From assembly GCA_002295705.1 (NCBI GenBank), contig DBHP01000061.1, forward strand, positions 32,360 through 46,275: DNA of 13,916 nucleotides. The letters run 5' to 3'. The notes below the pieces were generated by a model. The model did not search any database and was not told the origin of the DNA. It saw nothing but the letters and a program-made list of their open reading frames with translations. How positions within the stretch are numbered: the first letter of the stretch is position 1; each line of letters begins with the position of its first letter. Made by a program: the position numbers and the translations under genes. This document shows, one piece after another, positions 7,613-13,916 of the stretch. This stretch comes from Candidatus Neomicrothrix sp. UBA825. Its GTDB lineage: Bacteria > Actinomycetota > Acidimicrobiia > Acidimicrobiales > UBA8592.

Positions 7613-8717
7613 ACTCCCCCCATATCCTTACGACCTGTTGGAACCGCACAGAGAAATTGCTGGAAGGCATATCGGTGGTTTAGTTGACCTTTCCGTAGGC
7701 ACGCCATGCGATTCCCCGCCACAGGATGTAGTGGAAATGCTTTCGAACTCGAACTCTGAAAAAAGCTACCCAAAGTCAACTGGCTCAGAAGAATACCTCA
7801 ATGCATGCCGAGCGTGGCTGACGAGGAGACTGAACGTCAAACCTGAATATAGTGAGAGCATTGCGGGATGCATCGGGACAAAAGAGTTTGTTGCTTCCGT
7901 TCCAAACGACCTTCGACTGAAATCACCAGAAAAGGATACAGTACTTTATCCTGCGATTAGTTACCCGTCGTATGCAATGGGTGCAGAATTGGCAGGGTGT
8001 AGAGCAGTTCCGGTGCCCGTAGACAATAAATTAAGACTTGATTTATCAAAGGTAGATCAAGAAGATGTAAAAAGAGCTCTACTCCTATGGATTAACTCAC
8101 CATGTAATCCAACTGGTGTCTTGGAGAATATTCAATCGTTAGTTCAATGGGGAAGGAGCAATGACGTCCCTATTTTCAGCGATGAGTGCTACGTAGAATT
8201 TACTTGGGAACAAGGATCCGAGACAATCTTGCATCACGGTAACGAAGGGGTAGTCGCAGTCCATTCTTTATCCAAACGTTCAAACTTAGCGGGTATTCGA
8301 GCCGGATTCTATGCTGGGGACCCAAATATCGTACACTGGCTTAGTGAGGTCCGAAAACATAGTGGAAAGATGATTCCAGGTCCTGTCCAAGCTGCATCAG
8401 CACTTGCTTGGAGTGATGATACCCACGTAAATTTGCAGCGAGATGTATATAAAAGCAGGCTTAAGACCCTTACAGACTTATTCCAGAAGTTGGGTTATTC
8501 AGTAAATATCCCTGAAGGTGCGTTTTACCTATGGGCAGGAAAGGATGGACTTAACTGCTGGGACATAATCTCTAAACTCGCCGCCGAGTTTGGTGTACTA
8601 GTCACTCCAGGAGATTTTTTTGGACCGAATTGCTCCAAAAATATCCGCATTGCTGCAGTTCAACCAGAACCAGTGATCACCCTACTCAAGGATAGAATTC
8701 ACACACATTTGTCCTGA
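7599..8717 (+). CDS. dapC: Aminotransferase, probable succinyldiaminopimelate transaminase (DapC type)
   Basis: This is a fold-type I PLP aminotransferase of 372 residues, class I/II. Visible features are LVDLSVGTPCDSPP near the N-terminus, NSPCNPTG (166-173), Asp195 in SDECYVEF (contacts the PLP ring nitrogen), the Schiff-base Lys226 in SLSKRSNLAGIRAGF, and Arg350 in NIRIAAV for carboxylate binding. The SVGTP pattern and the position between dapF and dapE support conversion of N-succinyl-2-amino-6-ketopimelate to succinyl-LL-diaminopimelate. I choose the ATG at 7599 because AAGGGGA lies 5 nt upstream and the family's first motif follows directly; an in-frame TTG at 7548 has no such support. 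It overlaps hflX by 14 bases. The exact substrate is inferred. Confidence 0.88.
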   Translation: MKQFKLPPYPYDLLEPHREIAGRHIGGLVDLSVGTPCDSPPQDVVEMLSNSNSEKSYPKSTGSEEYLNACRAWLTRRLNVKPEYSESIAGCIGTKEFVASVPNDLRLKSPEKDTVLYPAISYPSYAMGAELAGCRAVPVPVDNKLRLDLSKVDQEDVKRALLLWINSPCNPTGVLENIQSLVQWGRSNDVPIFSDECYVEFTWEQGSETILHHGNEGVVAVHSLSKRSNLAGIRAGFYAGDPNIVHWLSEVRKHSGKMIPGPVQAASALAWSDDTHVNLQRDVYKSRLKTLTDLFQKLGYSVNIPEGAFYLWAGKDGLNCWDIISKLAAEFGVLVTPGDFFGPNCSKNIRIAAVQPEPVITLLKDRIHTHLS

Positions 8718-8732
8718 AAGAACAAGTACAAT

Positions 8733-9824
8733 GTGTCTATGTCGGAAGAAAAGACTGAACTAACTGATCTCTTCAAATTGACACATGAACTGGTGTGCAT
8801 ACCGTCAGAGAGCTTTGAAGAGAAAAAAATAGTAGATTTTATCGCAGATAAGTTATCCGAAGCTAGCTGGTTAAATGTAACCAGAATTGGCGATAATATA
8901 GTTGCCAAAACAGGTGACAAAAAAGAGATGCGGCTGCTATTGGGTGGGCATACAGATACCGTCCCAGCGCAAGGAAATGACCAAATAAGGCTCTCGGAGG
9001 ATTCTATATGGGGAATAGGATCTGCCGATATGAAAGGTGGAATCGCTATCATGCTATCCCTAGCCCTCAACGTCCCAGAGAGCGCCGTTGACATGACCTA
9101 TGTCTTTTATGCTCGCGAAGAAGTGGCGCATAAGCACAACGGACTGCTTGAAATAGAAGCTAACCAACCTGAATTGCTCCTTGCTGATCTAGCAATACTT
9201 GGCGAACCTACCTCGGGAAATATTGAAGCAGGATGTCAGGGAACAATGAGATTTACGCTTGAACTGAAAGGGGAACGAGCTCACACGGCTCGGCCATGGA
9301 TGGGCAGGAATGCGATTCACAGGCTGTCAGGCGTATTGACTGCAATAGAAGACTATGAAAGCAGACATCCTATAATTGAAGGTTGTCAATACCGAGAAGC
9401 ATTGCAAGTAGTGAAAGTTGAAGGAGGAATAGCAGGAAATGTTGTCCCTGATTCGAGCACTTTGACAATCAATCACCGCGTGGCCCCAGACCGGAGTCTC
9501 GATAAAGCCGAGAAAGAGATTAGAGACCTGCTAGAACCCTTCATGGAACCTGCGGACGAACTCACAGTAATAGATGCTGCCCCTCCAGCTAAACCTGGAC
9601 TATCTAATCCAATAATAGCCTCAATGATTGAAACGCATCAGCTCAATGTCCAAGCAAAATTAGGATGGACAGACGTGGCTTTCTTTGATCAAAAAGGGGT
9701 ACCAGCGGCTAATTTCGGGCCTGGGGACGCTACTTTAGCGCACACAAGCAACGAACAAGTAAAGCGCTCATCAATTGAACAATGTTATTTAGCGTTGAAG
9801 CAAATTATCACAGAAGGTGTCTAA
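8733..9824 (+). CDS. dapE: M20 metallopeptidase, probable succinyl-diaminopimelate desuccinylase (DapE)
   Basis: The 363 residues form a typical two-zinc M20 hydrolase. DapE removes succinate from N-succinyl-LL-diaminopimelate, giving the substrate of DapF. Metal ligands and catalytic residues are visible: His73 and Asp75 in GGHTDTVP, Asp99 in GSADMKGG, the Glu pair 129-130 in AREE, Glu158 in GEPT and His337 in AHTSNEQ. The dimerisation-domain motif HTARPWMGRNAIH is also present. It lies 15 nt after the aminotransferase. The start is GTG 8733 or, less likely, ATG 8739; the ribosome site (GAAAG) is weak for either. Its TAA shares bases with the lexA TAG on the other strand. Specificity is inferred from family and neighbours. 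Confidence 0.9.
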   Translation: MSMSEEKTELTDLFKLTHELVCIPSESFEEKKIVDFIADKLSEASWLNVTRIGDNIVAKTGDKKEMRLLLGGHTDTVPAQGNDQIRLSEDSIWGIGSADMKGGIAIMLSLALNVPESAVDMTYVFYAREEVAHKHNGLLEIEANQPELLLADLAILGEPTSGNIEAGCQGTMRFTLELKGERAHTARPWMGRNAIHRLSGVLTAIEDYESRHPIIEGCQYREALQVVKVEGGIAGNVVPDSSTLTINHRVAPDRSLDKAEKEIRDLLEPFMEPADELTVIDAAPPAKPGLSNPIIASMIETHQLNVQAKLGWTDVAFFDQKGVPAANFGPGDATLAHTSNEQVKRSSIEQCYLALKQIITEGV

Positions 9825-10453
9825 AGTTTTCGTAGGACGGAGACGACCTTTCCATAGATCATTATTTCATTCGGTGAAAATCGCATCGGTGACATCGTTG
9901 GATTTGCGGGGGTGAGAATAATCTGGTCGTTACTCTGACTGAAGCTTTTGACTGTCGCCTCGTCATTTGGGATTCCAGCTACTACCACGTCTCCATCATT
10001 TGCTGTTGGTTGTTTTGAAGCGACGACAAAGTCGCCATCAAGAATTCCAAGCTCGATCATCGAGTCGCCCCTCACTCGAAGCATGAAGAGATCTCCTTCA
10101 CCGGTGAAATCTGAAGGCAGAGGCATGACTTCTTCAATATTTTCGGCGGCCAGGACCCCTGTCCCGGCAGCGACATCCCCAACCACAGGCACATGAGTAA
10201 CTGGTCTTCGGTCTATGATAGCTCCTGAGCCAGCATCCCAATGGACTTCAATCGCTCTTGGCTTAGTTGGGTCTCGACGAATGTAACCGCGATCTTGGAG
10301 GGTGCTTAGATGCGTGTGAACTGTGGCAGGGGAGTTTAAGCCTACTGCTTTACCTATCTCTCTTACAGTTGGTGGGAAGCCATTCTCATTTATCGTTTGG
10401 TCAATGAATTCGAGAATTTTCCTTTGGCGGGGGGTTGGTTCAGTGCTGGACAT
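9821..10453 (-). CDS. lexA: LexA repressor
   Basis: LexA represses SOS genes and cuts itself when RecA filaments form. The 210 residues have an N-terminal winged helix (1-70) with PPTVREIGKAVGLNSPATVHTHL as helix-turn-helix, a linker, and an S24 self-cleavage domain. The scissile Ala96-Gly97 lies in VAAGTG, the nucleophile is Ser131 in RGDSM, and Lys169 in EATVKSF is the general base. The ATG follows the strong ribosome site GAGGAG. The upstream region holds four perfect LexA boxes, so the gene is expected to be autorepressed. lexA convergent with dapE and divergent from a LysM gene matches the actinobacterial pattern. Confidence 0.98.
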   Translation of the reverse strand: MSSTEPTPRQRKILEFIDQTINENGFPPTVREIGKAVGLNSPATVHTHLSTLQDRGYIRRDPTKPRAIEVHWDAGSGAIIDRRPVTHVPVVGDVAAGTGVLAAENIEEVMPLPSDFTGEGDLFMLRVRGDSMIELGILDGDFVVASKQPTANDGDVVVAGIPNDEATVKSFSQSNDQIILTPANPTMSPMRFSPNEIMIYGKVVSVLRKL

Positions 10454-10488
10454 AAAGCTCCTCTAATCTACAAATCTAAATTACAAGG

Positions 10489-10517
10489 TTGTAACCGAAC
10501 ATATGTTCGTATATAGT
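10489..10517 (+). promoter_or_regulatory. Predicted promoter of the LysM gene
   Basis: TTGTAA (10489-10494) and TATAGT (10512-10517) are separated by exactly 17 bp, and LexA box 1 (10497-10508) lies in the spacer just after the -35. This is the same layout as the recA promoter. The predicted start near 10524 would fall inside LexA box 2, leaving a leader of about 90 nt. Confidence 0.7.
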
Positions 10518-10560
10518 TGAACATATGTTCGTAGAACTAATGTTCGCCGAACAATTGTTC
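10497..10560. promoter_or_regulatory. Cluster of four LexA (SOS) boxes
   Basis: Four matches to GAAC-N4-GTTC, all perfect in the eight fixed positions: 10497-10508 (core ATAT), 10519-10530 (core ATAT), 10534-10545 (core TAAT) and 10549-10560 (core AATT). Centre-to-centre distances are 22, 15 and 15 bp. The cluster sits between lexA (leftward) and the LysM gene (rightward) and would control both. It is AT-rich and highly palindromic. Confidence 0.93.
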
Positions 10561-10562
10561 GG

Positions 10563-10568
10563 TGTCAA
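10563..10568 (-). promoter_or_regulatory. Candidate -35 of the lexA promoter
   Basis: On the minus strand TTGACA, a perfect -35 hexamer, occupies 10568-10563 and is followed two bases later by LexA box 4, echoing recA and the LysM gene. The sequence 17-18 bp downstream (GAACAT or AACATT) is a poor -10, so this is a candidate only. If used, the lexA and LysM promoters would face each other and overlap. Confidence 0.45.
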
Positions 10569-10612
10569 GTAATTAGAGAAGAAATGTCACACCGCTCTGA
10601 GAGGATCAGAAT

Positions 10613-11053
10613 ATGCATAACACACTAAACTTCAACCCCAAATTAGAAAAGAACTACAACGATCAGCTTACCTTCTGCATAGATAGGCCTATTTCTGAAC
10701 ATTGCATAGTTACTCCAAGCAAATCCCCCCAAAACACGCCAAACTCAGTTCAGTCTCGTAAGCATCAATATGGAATCCGCAGAGTAGTAGCAGGGGCCAT
10801 TCTCTCAATTATTGGGGCACTTGTCTGGACTGTATTAGCTCATGTTGCCGGGCTGAATAACGACAGCGTAGGAGCGGATATATCTCCCAACGCTCCACAA
10901 GAAATATATGTCGTTCAGTCCGGCGACACTCTTTGGTCCATTGCCATGACTTTCGATACTGATGGAGACCCCAGAGACACCATTGACCGATTGGCGGAAT
11001 TAAATGGTGGAAGCAATCTCTATATCGGGCAAAGGTTACTCCTAAGCAACTGA
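10613..11053 (+). CDS. Membrane-anchored LysM protein, probable SOS-induced division/cell-wall factor
   Basis: The 146 residues contain a variable polar N-terminus (1-55), one membrane segment (about 57-79, VVAGAILSIIGALVWTVLAHV), a short linker and a LysM peptidoglycan-binding domain (about 98-144, starting IYVVQSGDTLWSIA and ending YIGQRLLL). The topology is therefore N-in with LysM outside. There is no recognisable hydrolase domain. The ATG follows GAGAGG. Divergence from lexA across four LexA boxes matches the SOS cell-division suppressors of relatives (ChiZ/Rv2719c of Mycobacterium, DivS of Corynebacterium, and by analogy YneA of Bacillus). That role is inferred from position and architecture, not from close sequence identity. 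Confidence 0.85.
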   Translation: MHNTLNFNPKLEKNYNDQLTFCIDRPISEHCIVTPSKSPQNTPNSVQSRKHQYGIRRVVAGAILSIIGALVWTVLAHVAGLNNDSVGADISPNAPQEIYVVQSGDTLWSIAMTFDTDGDPRDTIDRLAELNGGSNLYIGQRLLLSN

Positions 11054-11098
11054 TGAAAAGCATTTGAACGAGTCAACGATTAGCGAGACTCATTTGAA

Positions 11099-11824
11099 TC
11101 ATCTTTTCCGAAGATAACGATAAAATATGAAATTATTGACTTCAATCCTTCTCGCCTCCTCCATATCCCCATCAGGGTAGCTTTTGTCCGTAGTAACCAA
11201 CTCCCCACTCGCATCATCTGAATGGAAAGGGCTAACTGTGACACATAATTCGTCGAAGAGATCCGCACTAACTAGCTGCTTGTTGATAGAGGGGCCTCCC
11301 TCCACTAAGACAATCCCTCCTTTTCCTAAAGTTAAAGCATTAATGGCTTTCCTGAAATCAACCCGCTCTTCCCCAGATAAGACAATGTCATATTTCTTTG
11401 CAAGGCTCTCCCTTTTCTTTACGGGAGATGCTTCTGAAGTGACCAAGATAGGAGAGTACAGTTCTGATGCAAAAAGGGGAATTTCAGGATCGATTTCTAA
11501 ACTGTTACTCACAACAGCCACCCTAGGTAATCGGTCTTTCCCAGAACTGTTGCGAAACGCTTCCAATTCGTCATCTAATTTAGGCGGGTTGTATCGTTCC
11601 TCTAAAACTGTCTTGAGTCCAACTAAAATAAAGTCAGCCATACCTCTTAAAGTCCTGAACAACTCTCGATCTTCATCGCCGCCAAGTTTCCCTGAGAGGC
11701 CATCAAGAGTAGCTAACCCGTTCGATGAGGCAATCATGTTCAACATAACCCAAGGCTTATTATCATTATGATTTCTTCTGTCGCTGAGATAAATCTCTCT
11801 GAGATCGCTTATATTTGCTTTAAT
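11099..11824 (-). CDS. RibD C-terminal-domain (dihydrofolate reductase-like) reductase, probable ATT start
   Basis: The protein resembles the actinobacterial pyrimidine reductase family related to the RibD C-terminal domain, which reduces riboflavin intermediates with NADPH. Whether this member works in riboflavin synthesis is unknown. Signatures are NMIASSNGLATLDGLSG, LRGMADFILVGLKTV (dinucleotide-site region) and the VEGGPSINKQL motif near the C-terminus. The first ATG (11744-11746) is too late: the in-frame codons before it read NKPWV, which continues the family's conserved first strand (typically PWV/PWL followed by xxN). Upstream to the stop at 11915-11917 there is no ATG, GTG or TTG. 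A strong AGAGGAG (11839-11833) lies 8 nt before the ATT at 11824-11822, giving 241 residues. The gene is convergent with the LysM gene across 45 nt. Confidence 0.8.
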   Translation of the reverse strand: MKANISDLREIYLSDRRNHNDNKPWVMLNMIASSNGLATLDGLSGKLGGDEDRELFRTLRGMADFILVGLKTVLEERYNPPKLDDELEAFRNSSGKDRLPRVAVVSNSLEIDPEIPLFASELYSPILVTSEASPVKKRESLAKKYDIVLSGEERVDFRKAINALTLGKGGIVLVEGGPSINKQLVSADLFDELCVTVSPFHSDDASGELVTTDKSYPDGDMEEARRIEVNNFIFYRYLRKR

Positions 11825-12124
11825 CGTCGTATCTCCTCTTTTATCTGTGGAAAAAACATAAGTATTTCCACAAAGAAATCCCCATTGAATTCCTATAGTA
11901 ATCCACAGTCCACTTTAGCTAGATTACATTTCAGTGACGGATCTAAACGCCTATTGGCGGAATGGTGGCAGATTGAAATGCAAAAGACAGCTTTGCTTAC
12001 TTCTTGCACATCTCTTTGCTTGGGAGTTCCAAACGAAAATTATTCAAGCAGTACTTCCAACCTGTCTTTGGAGCAGGTCCGTCACAACATTCGCACTAGT
12101 TAGATTTAAAGAGGCATATATACC
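11825..12124. promoter_or_regulatory. Intergenic region between the RibD-like gene and nrdJ
   Basis: This 300-bp gap separates divergent genes and should hold both promoters, but no strong -35/-10 pair stands out. It contains the RibD-like ribosome site (11833-11839), an inverted repeat with three DnaA-box-like sites (11846-11907) and a small hairpin ACCTG/CAGGT near 12059-12078. No cobalamin riboswitch core was found although the downstream enzyme is B12-dependent, and no convincing NrdR box pair. Short open frames here (such as 11934-12128) lack a ribosome site and recognisable similarity. Confidence 0.5.
11846..11907. promoter_or_regulatory. Inverted repeat with three DnaA-box-like sites
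   Basis: TGTGGAAA (11846-11853) and TTTCCACA (11865-11872) form a perfect 8-bp inverted repeat around 11 nt. Read as DnaA boxes (TTATCCACA), the reverse of 11846-11854 is TTTTCCACA (one mismatch, and a match to the relaxed TTWTNCACA), 11864-11872 is ATTTCCACA (two mismatches) and 11899-11907 is TAATCCACA (one mismatch). The repeats are seen directly; DnaA binding is a hypothesis. Confidence 0.4.
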
Positions 12125-13916
12125 ATGAAAGAAGACAGAGAGTCACCGTCAATAGGGTTCAGCAGACGCTTAACTGATGGAGAATCAAATCCATTTACAT
12201 TGGTCGAATGGGAAAAACGAGATGTGACCATCACTAACTGGCAAGATGATTCAATTGTATTTGAACAGAAGGATGTAGAGTTCCCGACTGTCTGGTCATT
12301 CAATGCAAGTAATATAGTGACTCAGAAATACTTTTGGGGTTCACTAGATTCTGAACATAGGGAAAGGTCACTAAAAGATCTTTTGAATCGTATCGTGAAC
12401 CAGATAGTCAACTGGGGAGACAAGGGTGGGTACTTTGCTAGCGATAATGAAAAGGGTGTTTTCGCTGAAGAACTAATGTCACTATTACTATTGCAAAAGG
12501 CATCATTTAACTCACCTGTTTGGTTCAATATTGGTGTACCGGATGTCCCGCAACAAAGTAGCGCTTGCTTTATTCTTTCTGTAGACGACACTATTGACAG
12601 TATTCTTAACTGGTATGTTGAAGAAGGAAAAATTTTCAAAGGCGGATCTGGGTCTGGGGCTAATCTAAGCCGAATTCGAGCTAGTTCAGAGGAAATTTCA
12701 GGCGGAGGTTCTCCGAGTGGTCCAGTAAGTTTCATGCGAGGCGCCGATGCTAGTGCTGGAACTATCAAATCCGGAGGAACGACGCGCCGTGCCGCAAAGA
12801 TGGTAATGCTAGATGTTGATCATCCCGACATTGAAGAATTCATCTGGGCAAAGGCTAAAGAAGAAAAGAAGGCTCGCGTACTTACCGACGCGGGTTTTGA
12901 TATGGGAATCGATGGTAAAGACCTGTTCTCTTTGCAATATCAGAATGCCAATAATTCTGTTCGAGTAACTGATGATTTCATGAATGCAGTTCTAAATAAT
13001 GAAGATTGGGAATTAAAGGCTAGAACAACCGGTCAAGTAGTAAAAGTGATTAAAGCTAGAGATTTGTTCGAACAACTAGCCCAAGCATCTTGGGAATGTG
13101 CTGATCCCGGTATTCAATTTGATACGACCATCAATAGGTGGCACACGACTCCAGTAAGTGGGCGTATTAACGGTAGTAATCCCTGCAGCGAGTATGTTCA
13201 CTTAGATAATTCAGCGTGTAATTTGAGCTCACTAAATCTATTGAGTTTCTTAAACGACGATAATGAGTTTGATGTCGATGGATTTAGACATGCGGTGCGA
13301 ATCATGATCACGGCTCAAGAAATACTGGTATCTCCATCTGATTACCCCACAGAAACAGTAGGTGATAATGCCAGAAAGTTTCGCCAATTGGGTCTTGGCT
13401 ATACAAATCTGGGCGCTTTGTTAATGGCGTTGGGCCTAGCTTATGATTCTGATGATGCAAGGAGCCTAGCTGCGTTCATCACTGCGATAATGACTGGGGA
13501 GGCATATAAAACCTCTTCTCAGATTGCTGCAAGATTAGGCCCATTTGAAGGATATGAACTGAATAAAGAGGCTATGTTGTCTGTGCTTAATGCACACAGA
13601 GAAGCAATCGCTTCTATCCCTGTCAATGAGGCGGTCCCACCTGCGCTTCGTGCTGCTGCTGTCGAGGTATGGGGTAACGTAATACGATTCTCTGAACAGA
13701 ATGGTGTTCGCAACTCTCAAGTTTCCGTTCTAGCTCCAACAGGAACTATCAGTTTCATGATGGATTGCGACACAACAGGGATTGAGCCTGACCTTGGCCT
13801 GAAAAAGACAAAGACCTTAGTTGGTGGCGGAACAATGTCAATCGTTAACCAAACAATATCAAGAGCGTTAGAGACACTAGGGTATGACTTGATACAACGA
13901 GATGAGATAATTGACT
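12125..13916 (+). CDS. nrdJ: Class II (adenosylcobalamin-dependent) ribonucleotide reductase, 5' part
   Basis: The frame is open from the ATG at 12125 to the window end (597 codons), so the C-terminus, with its redox cysteines, lies outside. The enzyme reduces ribonucleotides to deoxyribonucleotides using a radical from adenosylcobalamin and needs neither oxygen nor a separate radical subunit. Visible landmarks are NSPVWFNIGVP and SSACFIL with the substrate-site Cys148, the glycine-rich FKGGSGSGANLSRIR, NPCSEY (352-357) with Asn352, thiyl-radical Cys354 and Glu356, and the phosphate-binding PTGTISFMM starting at Pro538. DCDTTGIEPDLGL is typical of NrdJ rather than class I NrdA. AAAGAGG (12108-12114) serves as ribosome site, 10 nt before ATG. 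nrdR, often adjacent in Actinobacteria, is not found upstream. Confidence 0.96.
   Translation, partial: MKEDRESPSIGFSRRLTDGESNPFTLVEWEKRDVTITNWQDDSIVFEQKDVEFPTVWSFNASNIVTQKYFWGSLDSEHRERSLKDLLNRIVNQIVNWGDKGGYFASDNEKGVFAEELMSLLLLQKASFNSPVWFNIGVPDVPQQSSACFILSVDDTIDSILNWYVEEGKIFKGGSGSGANLSRIRASSEEISGGGSPSGPVSFMRGADASAGTIKSGGTTRRAAKMVMLDVDHPDIEEFIWAKAKEEKKARVLTDAGFDMGIDGKDLFSLQYQNANNSVRVTDDFMNAVLNNEDWELKARTTGQVVKVIKARDLFEQLAQASWECADPGIQFDTTINRWHTTPVSGRINGSNPCSEYVHLDNSACNLSSLNLLSFLNDDNEFDVDGFRHAVRIMITAQEILVSPSDYPTETVGDNARKFRQLGLGYTNLGALLMALGLAYDSDDARSLAAFITAIMTGEAYKTSSQIAARLGPFEGYELNKEAMLSVLNAHREAIASIPVNEAVPPALRAAAVEVWGNVIRFSEQNGVRNSQVSVLAPTGTISFMMDCDTTGIEPDLGLKKTKTLVGGGTMSIVNQTISRALETLGYDLIQRDEIID

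Noticed and set aside
11061..11100. Possible terminator between the convergent LysM and RibD-like genes (GAGTC 11070-11074 with GACTC 11087-11091) and a direct repeat CATTTGAA
   Set aside because: Only 5 bp with a 12-nt loop and no T run directly after on either strand; too weak to call.
11940..12035. tRNA-like stretch: D-arm-like GGCGGAATGGTGGCAGA, a 5-bp stem with 7-nt loop (GCAAA/TTTGC) and TTCCAAA
   Set aside because: The D stem does not close, the 7-nt loop lacks U33, the T-stem does not pair and no acceptor stem forms. At most a chance resemblance.
11768..12103. 111-codon plus-strand frame upstream of nrdJ
   Set aside because: It runs antisense through the supported N-terminal extension of the RibD-like gene and through the inverted repeat; composition is low-complexity and no family is recognised.
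11825..12124. Cobalamin riboswitch upstream of B12-dependent nrdJ
   Set aside because: No B12-box or GCCACTG-type core elements were found on the plus strand; only a weak ACCTG/CAGGT hairpin.
11934..12128. 64-codon plus-strand frame with GTG start whose TGA overlaps the nrdJ ATG
   Set aside because: The ATGA overlap looks like coupling, but there is no ribosome site, no recognisable similarity, and the frame crosses the nrdJ ribosome site. Chance is the simpler explanation.
13064..13075. TTGTTCGAACAA palindrome inside nrdJ
   Set aside because: GTTC and GAAC are in the reverse order for a LexA box and the site is within conserved coding sequence.

Overview
The window reads as a compact stretch of an actinobacterial chromosome with unusually low GC (low-to-mid 40s percent by eye). 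The gene order cinA, recA, miaB, miaA, dapF, hflX, then lexA divergent from a LysM gene, then a ribonucleotide reductase, is the familiar actinobacterial arrangement. The SOS operators are of the GAAC-N4-GTTC type used by Actinobacteria and Firmicutes. The MiaB insertion and the low GC suggest a streamlined, perhaps aquatic, Acidimicrobiia-like lineage; that placement is inference. No insertion sequence, prophage, CRISPR array, rRNA or convincing tRNA was seen.

Layout. Positions 1-651 hold the 3' part of cinA. On the minus strand, msrB (1411-1812) is followed by a lipoprotein alpha/beta hydrolase (622-1398), which overlaps the cinA 3' end. The 187-bp gap 1813-1999 carries the recA promoter with a perfect LexA box in its spacer. 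From 2000 to 9824 seven plus-strand genes lie almost end to end: recA, miaB, miaA, dapF, hflX, a dapC-type aminotransferase and a dapE-type deacylase. They combine DNA repair, tRNA modification, ribosome-associated GTPase activity and the succinylase branch of lysine/diaminopimelate synthesis. lexA (9821-10453, minus) meets dapE tail to tail with interlocking stop codons.

Between lexA and a divergent membrane-anchored LysM gene (10613-11053) lie four perfect LexA boxes in 64 bp. The LysM protein is placed like the SOS-induced division inhibitors ChiZ/DivS of other Actinobacteria. Next come a minus-strand RibD-C-type reductase, whose true start appears to be an ATT codon at 11822-11824, a roughly 300-bp regulatory gap with three DnaA-box-like sites, and the 5' part of a class II (B12-dependent) ribonucleotide reductase (12125 to the window end).

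Main points of interest: the four-operator lexA/LysM switch; a shared promoter design at recA and the LysM gene with the LexA box just after the -35; a DapF whose catalytic cysteine position is serine; the probable ATT start; and the absence of recX and nrdR from their usual neighbourhood. I see no wholly unknown multi-gene system. The novelty is in regulatory detail and residue-level changes.
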